Below are positions 1 to 6,527 of a stretch of DNA of 8,268 nucleotides, in pieces (position 1 is the first letter of the stretch; every line of letters starts with the position of its first letter). A program made the translations under genes and the position numbers. The stretch comes from Chloroflexi bacterium 13_1_40CM_68_21 (GTDB lineage Bacteria > Chloroflexota > Limnocylindria > P2-11E). The notes under the pieces are model-generated. The model worked only from the letters and a program-made list of their open reading frames with translations, had not been told where the DNA came from and ran no database searches. Where the stretch lies: positions 14,077 to 22,344 of the forward strand of contig MNEO01000086.1 in assembly GCA_001917735.1 (NCBI GenBank), given 5' to 3'.

Positions 1-1328
1 TGAAGCCCGGCCCGCTCGTCGTCGCGGTCTCCGGCGGTCCTGATTCGACCGCGCTCCTCTTGATCCTGGCTGACCTCGCGGACGAATTTGGCTTGGTGCT
101 GCATGTCGCGCACTTCGACCATCGCACTCGGCCGAAGCAATCCGCCGCGGACGCGGAGTTCGTCACCAGGCTCGCGAACCGGGTGGGCGCACCGATCCGG
201 GTCGGGCGCGCGGACGCGCCAACGAGGAGCGAGGACGACGCGCGTCGCGCGCGGTACGCCTTCCTGCGCCGCGCCGCGCAAGAGATCGGCGCGACCGCGA
301 TCGCCACCGGTCACACCCGCGACGACCAGGCCGAGACCGTCCTTCTCCATCTCGCTCGGGGGAGCGGTCTCGCGGGCCTCGCCGGCATGCGCCCGCTGCG
401 CGACGCGATCGCGCGCCCGATCCTGGCCATCGGGCGCAAAGACACCGCCGCCGTGTGCCGCGCGGCTCGGATCCGACCGCGCCTGGACCCGACGAACCGC
501 TCGCTCAAGTACGCGCGCAACCGCGTCCGCCTCAAGGTCGTCCCGGAGCTTGCGAAGATCAATCCGCGCGCGACCGAGGCGATCGCACGGCTCGCGGAGG
601 CGGCGGGAGCGCTCGGACGCGACGAAGAACGGGCGGTCGCCGAGGCGCTCGCGAGCGCCACACGCGGCGACGCCATCGCGGTCGATGCCCTCGCCGACGA
701 CGAGCTACGCGGACAAGTGCTCGCGCTCGCGTGGACGCTCGCCACGGCCCGAACGCTCAGCGCCAGGCATCGCCGTGCGCTCGAGCGGCTGACGGCGACG
801 ACGGATGGCACGCAGTCGATCGATCTTCCGGGCGGCCGCGCGGTACGTGAATACGGAGTGCTCCGCATCGCCACCGTCCGCTCGGAGGCTCCGCAAGACG
901 AGGCGCGGCGGCTCGAGCCGGGGCGGGAGATCATCTGGAACGGCTGGCGCTTTGGGCTCGGTCTTTCCGGCTCGGGCGGTGGCGCACCGGAGGCCCACGT
1001 TCCTATGAATTTGGTGAGAACCCTTGAAGTCCGCGGTCGCCGTCCCGGCGACCGTCTCCCGGGACCGCGCGGCCGCAAGCTTCAGGACGTTTTCACCGAC
1101 GCAAAGGTGCCGCTCGCGCTTCGCCCCCGCTGGCCCGTCATCAGCACAGCGGAGAGCATTTGGTGGGTCCCCGGGCTCAGCGAGGCCCCGCCTGAGAGCA
1201 AAGGAACACCTCTTGCGGTAACGGCTCCGGGGCACTTTGGGAACGTCCGTTGGAGTGGCCGCGTTAGACAGGTAGCATCGAAGCGAGAGGTGACCGCGAA
1301 GCGGTCGCGGAGAGGACCCAGCAACTGA
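1..1328 (+). CDS. tilS: tRNA(Ile)-lysidine synthetase TilS, 5' end missing
   Basis: TilS uses ATP to attach lysine to C34 of the CAU-anticodon tRNA-Ile, so that it reads AUA and is charged with isoleucine. The frame is already open at base 3 and gives 441 visible residues, so only a short N-terminus is missing. The N-type ATP pyrophosphatase P-loop SGGPDS lies at bases 30-47. It is followed by HFDHR (residues 37-41 of the visible part), [10 protein letters not shown] (103-112) and the DPTN...RNRVR segment (about 162-176), all typical of TilS. The C-terminal tRNA-binding domain carries RRPGDR (346-351) and the K-L-x-D-x-F-x-DAKVP and WVPG elements. A basic tail (about the last 20 residues) extends past the domain. 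The stop TGA overlaps the proposed ftsH start, and tilS-ftsH adjacency is a common bacterial arrangement. Identification is secure; the true start is outside the window. Confidence 0.95.
   Translation, partial: KPGPLVVAVSGGPDSTALLLILADLADEFGLVLHVAHFDHRTRPKQSAADAEFVTRLANRVGAPIRVGRADAPTRSEDDARRARYAFLRRAAQEIGATAIATGHTRDDQAETVLLHLARGSGLAGLAGMRPLRDAIARPILAIGRKDTAAVCRAARIRPRLDPTNRSLKYARNRVRLKVVPELAKINPRATEAIARLAEAAGALGRDEERAVAEALASATRGDAIAVDALADDELRGQVLALAWTLATARTLSARHRRALERLTATTDGTQSIDLPGGRAVREYGVLRIATVRSEAPQDEARRLEPGREIIWNGWRFGLGLSGSGGGAPEAHVPMNLVRTLEVRGRRPGDRLPGPRGRKLQDVFTDAKVPLALRPRWPVISTAESIWWVPGLSEAPPESKGTPLAVTAPGHFGNVRWSGRVRQVASKREVTAKRSRRGPSN
1309..1316 (+). promoter_or_regulatory. Ribosome binding site that decides the ftsH start
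   Basis: GGAGAGGA sits 8 bases before the CTG at 1325, inside the end of tilS. No comparable purine-rich site precedes the GTG at 1376, where the sequence is pyrimidine-rich (CTGACCCTGCTCCTT). This favours initiation at 1325. Confidence 0.55.
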
Positions 1329-3286
1329 ACCTCGACAACCGGATCTTCAAGAACGGCATCCTGACCCTGCTCCTTGTGGTGATGGGGCTGGCGCTGCTGT
1401 ACGCGTACCGGTCGCAAACGCCCTCGGTCCCGGAGGTCTCCATCACCGCGGCGATACAGGACATCCAGGCGGGGAAGATCAAGTCGGTCACGGTGGTCGC
1501 GAACAAGGCGACGCTTGACTTCCGCAACGGAAACCAGAAAGAGCAGGCGCAGCTTCAGGAGCAGGATCAGCTGCTCTCGAAGACGATCACCGACTACAAC
1601 ACGGCGAACCCCTCTCAGGCTGTGGAGCTCAAGTACCAGCCGGACAACAACTCGCTATCGATCGTCGGCTCGATCGTCCTGAGTCTCCTGCCGGTCCTGC
1701 TGATCGGCGGCTTCTTCTTCTACATGATGCGGCAGGCCCAGGGCACGAATAACCAGGCGCTCAGCTTCGGGAAGAGCCGCGCGCGCATGTTCATCGGCAA
1801 CAAGCCCACGGTGACGTTCGACGACGTCGCCGGCGTCGAGGAGGCCAAGCAGGAGCTTACCGAGGTGGTCGAGTTCCTGAAGTACCCCGAGAAGTTCTCA
1901 TCGCTCGGCGCGCGGATCCCCCGCGGTGTGTTGCTCGTGGGCCCGCCGGGCACCGGCAAGACGATGCTCGCGCGCGCCGTCGCCGGCGAGGCCGGCGTGC
2001 CGTTCTTCTCGATCTCGGGCTCCGAGTTCGTGGAGATGTTCGTTGGCGTAGGCGCGAGCCGCGTCCGCGACCTGTTCGACCAGGCCAAGCGCAACGCGCC
2101 GTGCATCGTGTTCATCGACGAGATCGACGCGGTCGGCCGCCAGCGCGGAGCCGGCCTCGGTGGGTCGCACGACGAGCGCGAGCAAACGTTGAACCAGATC
2201 CTCGTCGAGATGGACGGCTTCGACACCGGCACCAACGTCATCGTCGTCGCCGCCACCAACCGCCCGGACGTCCTCGACCCGGCACTCCTCCGGCCCGGCC
2301 GCTTCGACCGGCAGGTCGTGCTCGACCGCCCGGACATCAAGGGCCGCAAGGCGATCCTCGACGTGCACGTCCGCGGCAAGCCGCTGGACAAGAACGTTGA
2401 CCTACTCCGCATCGGGCAGATCTCGCCAGGCTTCTCAGGCGCGGACCTGGCCAACGTCGTGAACGAGGCCGCGATCCTCGCCGCGCGCCGCAACAAGAAG
2501 CAGATCGGACAGATCGACTTCGAGGAGGCGCTCGAGAAGGTCGCGCTCGGGCCCGAGCGCCGCTCGCGCGTGATCACCGAGAAGGAGAAGTGGATCGTCG
2601 CCTACCACGAGGCCGGCCACGCGCTCTGCTTCAAGCTGCTCAAGCACACCAACCCGGTTCACAAGATCTCGATCGTCGCCCGGGGGATGGCCATGGGCGT
2701 CACATGGTCGCTCCCGCAGGAGGACCGCTACTTCCGGACCCGTTCGGAGTTCGAGGACGACATCGCCGCCGCGCTCGGCGGCTGGGTCGCCGAGCAGCTC
2801 CATCTCGGCGGCGACGCGACGACCGGCGCTTCGAACGACATCGAGAAGGCCACCGAGATGGCGCGGCAGATGGTCACCAAGTTCGGTATGAGCGAAAAGC
2901 TTGGCCCGCTGCAGTACGGGAAGACCGACGAGCTCATCTTCCTTGGCCGGCAGATCCAGGAGGAGCGGAACTACTCCGAGGAAGTGGCCAAGATCATCGA
3001 CTCAGAGGTCCACGACATCGTTGATCACGCCCGCCAGCGCGCGTACGAGGTCCTGACGCACAACCGCGAGAAGCTCGACCTGATCGTGAGCAAGCTCATC
3101 GAGCAGGAGACGCTCGAGTCCGACGCGTTCAACAAGCTCTTCGAGGAGGGCGACGAAGGCGTGCCGGTGGCGGCGTCAGCGGCCGGCCCCGACGCGACAC
3201 CCCCCGGCGCCCCCGCTGGCGAGGAGCGTCGCCGCGAAAAAGGTGAGAAGGGCAAGGGCCCGGCGCCCGCACCGACACCCGCCTAG
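1325..3286 (+). CDS. ftsH: ATP-dependent zinc metalloprotease FtsH
   Basis: FtsH is a membrane-anchored hexameric AAA+ protease that extracts and degrades misfolded membrane proteins and short-lived regulators. From CTG 1325 it would be 653 residues. It begins [10 protein letters not shown], like the short cytosolic N-terminus of the family, followed by a complete first membrane helix (about residues 12-28), an extracytoplasmic domain (about 30-113) and a second helix (about 114-134). Walker A GPPGTGKT is at 206-213, Walker B VFIDEID at 262-268, the second region of homology with LLRPGRFDR at about 321-329, the zinc site HEAGH at 428-432 and the ASNDIE segment with the likely third zinc ligand near 505. 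The C-terminus is a Pro/Ala/Lys-rich tail of about 40 residues. The first ATG/GTG-class start is GTG 1376, which would cut the first membrane helix in half. No ATG, GTG or TTG lies between the upstream in-frame stop (1265) and 1376. CTG at 1325 overlaps the tilS stop as CTGA, suggesting translational coupling. Family assignment is certain; the start is inferred. Confidence 0.97.
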   Translation: MNLDNRIFKNGILTLLLVVMGLALLYAYRSQTPSVPEVSITAAIQDIQAGKIKSVTVVANKATLDFRNGNQKEQAQLQEQDQLLSKTITDYNTANPSQAVELKYQPDNNSLSIVGSIVLSLLPVLLIGGFFFYMMRQAQGTNNQALSFGKSRARMFIGNKPTVTFDDVAGVEEAKQELTEVVEFLKYPEKFSSLGARIPRGVLLVGPPGTGKTMLARAVAGEAGVPFFSISGSEFVEMFVGVGASRVRDLFDQAKRNAPCIVFIDEIDAVGRQRGAGLGGSHDEREQTLNQILVEMDGFDTGTNVIVVAATNRPDVLDPALLRPGRFDRQVVLDRPDIKGRKAILDVHVRGKPLDKNVDLLRIGQISPGFSGADLANVVNEAAILAARRNKKQIGQIDFEEALEKVALGPERRSRVITEKEKWIVAYHEAGHALCFKLLKHTNPVHKISIVARGMAMGVTWSLPQEDRYFRTRSEFEDDIAAALGGWVAEQLHLGGDATTGASNDIEKATEMARQMVTKFGMSEKLGPLQYGKTDELIFLGRQIQEERNYSEEVAKIIDSEVHDIVDHARQRAYEVLTHNREKLDLIVSKLIEQETLESDAFNKLFEEGDEGVPVAASAAGPDATPPGAPAGEERRREKGEKGKGPAPAPTPA

Positions 3287-3342
3287 CAATTCGGCGCTCG
3301 CTCCATAACAACCGGCACGCCGTTTGCTTGTACCAAGTGGCG

Positions 3343-3489
3343 ATGGCCGAGCTCTTCGTCGCGACCACGGAGCGGACCCTGCGGAGCGAGAACCTGCGGC
3401 TTGTGGCGCTGTGGGCGTTCACTGCGCTTCTCGCGGTCGCTTTCCTCGCGATGCTCGTCGGCGACCAGGTCCAGGCCGCCAGCTTCTAA
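3343..3489 (+). CDS. Small single-pass membrane protein, 48 residues (hypothetical)
   Basis: An ATG-to-TAA frame fills most of the gap between ftsH and thpR. The product has a soluble N-terminus (MAELFVATTERTLRSENLRL) and one hydrophobic helix at about residues 20-40, then a short DQVQAASF tail. The Arg/Lys content before the helix suggests an N-in orientation. I do not recognise a family. The ribosome binding site is weak (AAGTGG about 6 bases upstream). In-frame GTG 3337 or TTG 3328 are alternative starts. A regulator or adaptor of FtsH is possible from position alone, but nothing in the sequence shows it. The membrane helix and the fit between two genes argue for a real gene; the length leaves doubt. 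Confidence 0.5.
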   Translation: MAELFVATTERTLRSENLRLVALWAFTALLAVAFLAMLVGDQVQAASF

Positions 3490-3515
3490 CGACCGCAACG
3501 CGATAGCGTCCGCTC

Positions 3516-4091
3516 GTGCGGCTGTTCATCGCGATCCCCCTTCCGTCTGACATCGCCCAGCGCGCGTTCGCGGTCCTGCCACCGACCCTGCCCGGTCTTC
3601 GCCGCGTTCAGCCGGACAACCTCCACGTGACCCTTGCCTTCCTCGGCGAGACTCCCGAGTCGCGCCTTCCGGATGTCGCGGCAGCCGCAGAGGACGCGGC
3701 CCGCGCCGTTCGCCGGTTCACCCTCGTCTTCGACCGAACGGGCCGCTTTCCTGAGCGCGGGCGGCCTCGGGTGCTCTGGCTTGGGTTCGCCGATGGTCTC
3801 CCGAGCGTGGAACGCCTGGGCGAGGGGGTCTCCCGCGCGCTGCGAGAGAACGCGCTCGAATTCGAGGATGGTCCGCTTTCGCCACACCTCACGCTGGCGC
3901 GTGTCCGCGACGAGGCCACCGCCGAGGAGGCACGCACCGTCGCCGCGACGATCGAAAAGCTCGAGGTCCCGAATCTTTCGGTCGACGTGCGCGAGATCGC
4001 CGTCGTTCAGAGCGTCCTTTCCTCGAAGGGCCCGCGATACACTGCCCGCGCGAGGGCTCCGCTCGGAGGAGTGGGGAAGGAACCAGGATGA
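3516..4091 (+). CDS. thpR: RNA 2',3'-cyclic phosphodiesterase ThpR (2H phosphoesterase)
   Basis: ThpR (formerly LigT) is a cytosolic 2H-family enzyme that hydrolyses 2',3'-cyclic phosphate ends of RNA to 2'-phosphates and can join some tRNA halves in vitro. The 191-residue product starts MRLFIAIPLP, the usual beta-strand start of the family. It has both catalytic HxTx motifs, HVTL at residues 37-40 (in NLHVTLAFLGE) and HLTL at 124-127 (in PHLTLARVR). Length and motif spacing are normal. The start is GTG, with no convincing ribosome binding site upstream; the preceding small ORF ends 26 bases before it. Its last codons carry the ribosome binding site of the next gene, and the stop overlaps that gene's ATG (ATGA), so the two are probably translated together. 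Confidence 0.92.
   Translation: MRLFIAIPLPSDIAQRAFAVLPPTLPGLRRVQPDNLHVTLAFLGETPESRLPDVAAAAEDAARAVRRFTLVFDRTGRFPERGRPRVLWLGFADGLPSVERLGEGVSRALRENALEFEDGPLSPHLTLARVRDEATAEEARTVAATIEKLEVPNLSVDVREIAVVQSVLSSKGPRYTARARAPLGGVGKEPG
4074..4081 (+). promoter_or_regulatory. Ribosome binding site of the leader-peptide gene
   Basis: GGGAAGGA lies 6 bases before the ATG at 4088, within the last codons of thpR. It is one of the better Shine-Dalgarno matches in the window and supports the 4088 start and coupled translation. Confidence 0.6.
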
Positions 4092-4345
4092 GCATCGAGA
4101 CGCTGAACGCGGTCCTCGACCGTGCCATGAACGACGCCGCCTTTAGGGCGAAGCTCGCCGCGGACCCGACGTCGGCGCTGGCAGGCTACGACCTCACCGA
4201 CGACGAGCGCTCGCGCTTCACGGCCGGGACGGCACAGGCGGAGCGCCTCGAAGAACGCATGTCCAAGACCGACCTTTCGGCGTCCTTCAGCGCGAAGACC
4301 TCAACGCCCAACCTCCGGACGCCGCCAAAAACGGGCCGCCGCTAG
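4088..4345 (+). CDS. Candidate RiPP precursor with NHLP/nitrile-hydratase-like leader
   Basis: The 85-residue peptide starts MSIETLNAVLDRAMNDAAFR, then has an ADPTSALAGYDLTDDER block (residues 25-41) and a polar helix to about residue 57. The pattern 'helix, F-R-x-x-L-x-x-D-P-x-x-A-L-x-G-Y-D-L-T-x-x-E' is what I know from leader domains of the Franean1_4349/Os1348-type NHLP-clan putative RiPP precursors. The remaining 28 residues (58-85) contain 10 Ser/Thr, 3 Lys, one Asp (62), two Pro-containing stretches and no Cys, ending KTGRR. This looks like a hypervariable core rather than a folded domain. It overlaps thpR by ATGA and is convergent with the PqqD-M50 gene, sharing the CTAG at their stops. 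Chemistry cannot be read from the sequence. Absence of Cys argues against thioether or thiazole products. It could instead be a small regulatory protein using the same fold. Confidence 0.65.
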   Translation: MSIETLNAVLDRAMNDAAFRAKLAADPTSALAGYDLTDDERSRFTAGTAQAERLEERMSKTDLSASFSAKTSTPNLRTPPKTGRR

Positions 4346-4362
4346 CGCGCTCCGTCGGCCCG
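4327..4362 (-). terminator. Possible intrinsic terminator of the M50 gene
   Basis: On the minus strand a 7-bp stem (CGGGCCG, 4362-4356, pairing with CGGCCCG, 4338-4332) is followed directly by TTTTT (4331-4327). The 17-base loop holds the gene's own stop codon and shorter palindromes (GCTAGC, AGCGCGCT). On the + strand no T-run follows, so it would act only on minus-strand transcripts. It lies within the last codons of the convergent peptide gene. The long loop is a weakness. Confidence 0.4.
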
Positions 4363-6279
4363 CGCCGCGAGGATCTCGCCGACGAAGGGCCCGATGTTGA
4401 GAGCCGCGAGCGCGAGTGCCACGAGGATGCCCAGCAGAACCCGAAGGGAGGCGTCGACCCGGTCCGCCAGCACGCCGTCCACCAGGCCGGGGACGCCCAC
4501 GAGAACGAGGGCGGTCACGGCGATCACGTAGCCAAGCGCCGCCGCGGCGTAGGCGACAAAGCCGGCCTCGAGGCGGCTGCGTGGACGCCGTGGGTGCTCC
4601 AGCAGATCGGCGAACACGAAGCGGAGCGCTTTGTGGCGGAGCGCGTTGACATTCGCGAGGTCTTCGAGGACGTAATAGCCGTCGAACTCGAGGAGCGGCG
4701 AGAAGTTGAACACGACGCTGGCGAGGTTCGCGACGGCCAACCAGATGGCGATGAGCTGAAGAGGGCCGTCGGTCCACGCCGCGACCAGTCCGAGCAGGCC
4801 CGCGAGACCGAAGTTGAAGAGCGGGCCTGCGGCGTTTACGAGCGCGCGACGGCGCCTGTCGATGAGCCACGCGTCCGAGGTATCGACGTAGATCACTGGC
4901 GTGAACCAGATCAGCCCCAGTCCCGCGCGCCCAACCTTTCGGCCGCCAGCCTTCGTGGCGAGCGCATGTGCCGCCTCGTGCCCGATGCCGGCGACGATGA
5001 GGCCGGCAAAGGCGACGAAGATCCCGCCGAGGCCGAAGTCGTTGGGTGTGGCCTCCCGAAACACGGAAGCAAGCGCACCGAGCCCGACGATCCCGAACCC
5101 GACCGCGGCCGCGGCGCCGGCAGGAGTGAACGCGAACCCCAGGAAGCGGAAAAGGTGCGTCGCGATTCGGTCGGCGTCATGCAGCTCGAGACGCGGCGCG
5201 ATGAACAGATCGGTCACGCGGGCGAGTCGGCTGTCGGCGGGCTCCGCGGCGATGCGCGGCGCGCTCGCCAGACCGGCTGATTGCAGGGTCGCGACGGTCG
5301 CGAACACAGCCTGCGGATCGAGAGCTCCGGTGCGTTCGAAGTGACGGAACGCGAGATCGCGAAGCGTGCGCTCGCCGTCGAGGTCCTGGTAGATCGCGAG
5401 CGCCTCGCGCGTCAATCTCAGATAGGCCCCCGTGACGCTATCGCCGAGGATCGTCGCGGTCGGGTCGTCCGGTGCCGGCGCGATGGTCGGTGTGCCGGCC
5501 CGCCGCGGGGCGTGCCGGGCCTGCATCGCAGCTTCGAGGCGGTCGACCACGTGGCGGTGCCTAGCCAAGATCGGGCGCACGTCGGAACCCAACAGACGGA
5601 AGGCCTCCACCGGCGTCTTCGCCCGGACTGTTGCGGTCCTGATCGCACCGGTAAGTGCGCCGACGTCGCCCACGAACCCGCCGCTGCTAAGCGCATTCAA
5701 CACACGCCCGCTGGATCCGCCGCGCACGATCTCGACTTCGCCAGTGCGGATCAGGTAGGTCTCGTCGCCCTCCTCGCCCTCCCGCAAGAGCTCGTCGCCT
5801 GCGGCGAACCGGACCGGCTGTAGCCTGGCCGCGAGCTCGTCGATCGCGCCCGACGGCAGGTCGGCAAAGGGGCTCGAGCGTCCGAGAAAGTGCGTGCCCT
5901 CCCGCACGAGGGCGAAGGCAGCCAGCGTCGACGCGAAGGCGGGCGAAGCGCCGATCGCCCCGCGAAGCGCGACAGCGGGAATCCGCAGGCCGCGGCACGA
6001 GATGATCGCGGTGACGGAGGCGTTCCGCGGCTGTCCCGAAAGGATCGCCATTTCTCCGACGAGCATGGGCGCAGCAAGCGTTCGCAGCGTGCGCCCGTTC
6101 GGGCCAGCGGCGACGCGCACGCGACCACTGGTGAACGCAAAGGCCGCGTCGGCGCTCTGCCCCTCCGAGACGATCGTCGCGCCGGCGGAGAACCGCACGG
6201 TCGTGCTCGCGGCCGCGAGGCGCGCCCGCTCCTCCGCTTCGAGGACAAGCAACGGGCCGAAGTCGAGCGGACCGGGCAT
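4342..6279 (-). CDS. Membrane M50 metalloprotease with two cyclic-nucleotide domains and a PqqD-like domain
   Basis: From ATG 6279 the protein has 645 residues. Two cyclic-nucleotide-binding domains come first (about 5-123 and 138-248). The first keeps the phosphate-binding cassette (GEMAILSG, E76, and PRNASV, R85). The second has GDVGALTG with Asp205 in place of the usual Glu, and RTATV (R214). Next is a PqqD-like winged helix (about 279-339, GAYLRLTREALAIYQDLDGE), the fold that binds RiPP leaders in many systems. The C-terminal half is hydrophobic with about six membrane segments and the M50/site-2 protease signatures HEAAH (434-438) and NFSPLLEFDG (525-534, with the zinc-ligand Asp533). 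Similar proteins are annotated as putative peptide zinc metalloproteases. Inferred role: nucleotide-gated binding and cleavage of a leader peptide at the membrane. GTG 6330 gives 17 extra, unconserved-looking residues; neither start has a strong ribosome site. Only this copy is complete; its first ~340 codons recur at 6456-7462. Confidence 0.85.
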   Translation of the reverse strand: MPGPLDFGPLLVLEAEERARLAAASTTVRFSAGATIVSEGQSADAAFAFTSGRVRVAAGPNGRTLRTLAAPMLVGEMAILSGQPRNASVTAIISCRGLRIPAVALRGAIGASPAFASTLAAFALVREGTHFLGRSSPFADLPSGAIDELAARLQPVRFAAGDELLREGEEGDETYLIRTGEVEIVRGGSSGRVLNALSSGGFVGDVGALTGAIRTATVRAKTPVEAFRLLGSDVRPILARHRHVVDRLEAAMQARHAPRRAGTPTIAPAPDDPTATILGDSVTGAYLRLTREALAIYQDLDGERTLRDLAFRHFERTGALDPQAVFATVATLQSAGLASAPRIAAEPADSRLARVTDLFIAPRLELHDADRIATHLFRFLGFAFTPAGAAAAVGFGIVGLGALASVFREATPNDFGLGGIFVAFAGLIVAGIGHEAAHALATKAGGRKVGRAGLGLIWFTPVIYVDTSDAWLIDRRRRALVNAAGPLFNFGLAGLLGLVAAWTDGPLQLIAIWLAVANLASVVFNFSPLLEFDGYYVLEDLANVNALRHKALRFVFADLLEHPRRPRSRLEAGFVAYAAAALGYVIAVTALVLVGVPGLVDGVLADRVDASLRVLLGILVALALAALNIGPFVGEILAARADGAR

Positions 6280-6349
6280 CGACCCGCAGGTTAGCGAGGG
6301 CGCTATGCACACATCCCTCGGGAATCGCACGCCAAACGCTGTCGTTCCA

Positions 6350-6376
6350 GATTTCCGAGCGGTAAACTCGGAAATC
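6350..6376. promoter_or_regulatory. Perfect 10-bp inverted repeat, operator or hairpin (copy 1)
   Basis: GATTTCCGAG (6350-6359) and CTCGGAAATC (6367-6376) are perfect reverse complements around the 7-base spacer CGGTAAA. The dyad sits between the divergent genes and ends directly before the Shine-Dalgarno sequence of the ATP-grasp start, so it could be a repressor site or an RNA hairpin affecting translation. No regulator gene is visible in the window. Confidence 0.6.
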
Positions 6377-6382
6377 GGAGGG
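6377..6382 (+). promoter_or_regulatory. Ribosome binding site before the ATP-grasp remnant
   Basis: GGAGGG lies 4 bases before ATG 6387 and directly after the inverted repeat. It is a strong match and recurs at 7560-7565 before the intact gene. Confidence 0.6.
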
Positions 6383-6386
6383 CGGC

Positions 6387-6527
6387 ATGAGACCGATCGG
6401 CGTGATCTACGAGAACGAGGCCTGGCTGGAGCCGCTCTTCGGCGCGCTCGAGGCGCCGGCTGATTGCAGGGTCGCGACGGTCGCGAACACAGCCTGCGGA
6501 TCGAGAGCTCCGGTGCGTTCGAAGTGA
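6387..6527 (+). pseudogene. Truncated 5' remnant of the ATP-grasp gene
   Basis: The first 23 codons (MRPIGVIYENEAWLEPLFGA and three more) are identical to the intact gene at 7570. The frame then crosses the duplication junction at 6455/6456 and reads 23 unrelated codons (PADCRVATV...) antisense to the duplicated M50 gene, stopping at TGA 6525-6527. It has no ATP-grasp motifs and is a by-product of the duplication. Because it keeps its ribosome site it could still be translated as a 46-residue peptide. Confidence 0.8.

Larger units (their letters stand above)
6331..6386. promoter_or_regulatory. Divergent intergenic region, copy 1
   Basis: This 56-base stretch (108 bases counted from ATG 6279) separates the intact M50 gene from the remnant ATP-grasp start and must hold the promoters in both directions. 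It is more AT-rich than its surroundings and contains the inverted repeat at 6350-6376. A TAAACT at 6363-6368 could be a -10 box toward the ATP-grasp start, but I see no good -35. The same region recurs at 7514-7569, where it precedes the intact ATP-grasp gene. Confidence 0.5.
5273..6455. repeat. Tandem duplication, copy 1 (1183 bp)
   Basis: This unit begins CCGGCTGATTGCAGG and ends GCGCTCGAGGCG, and is followed without any spacer by a second copy. I matched both ends base by base and many internal blocks without finding a difference. It contains the first ~340 codons of the M50 gene (from ATG 6279), the divergent intergenic region and the first 23 codons of the ATP-grasp gene. No transposase, terminal inverted repeat or target-site duplication bounds it. 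Confidence 0.97.

Noticed and set aside
1376..1450. GTG 1376 as the ftsH start
   Set aside because: It begins inside the first membrane helix and lacks a Shine-Dalgarno sequence. CTG 1325 gives the expected N-terminus and has one.
3287..3342. Terminator after ftsH
   Set aside because: Only short imperfect pairing (around CGGCACGCCG) is visible, without a following T-run.
3490..3515. ACGC-GATA-GCGT hairpin before thpR
   Set aside because: A 4-bp stem is too short to be meaningful in GC-rich DNA.
4088..4345. Lanthipeptide or thiazole-type precursor
   Set aside because: The peptide has no cysteine at all and no cyclodehydratase or lanthionine synthetase gene is in the window.
5281..5823. Long + strand frames at 4594-5280 and 5281-5823 (the latter repeated at 6464-7006)
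   Set aside because: They lie opposite the well-supported M50 gene and show no family features. The repetition only reflects the duplication.
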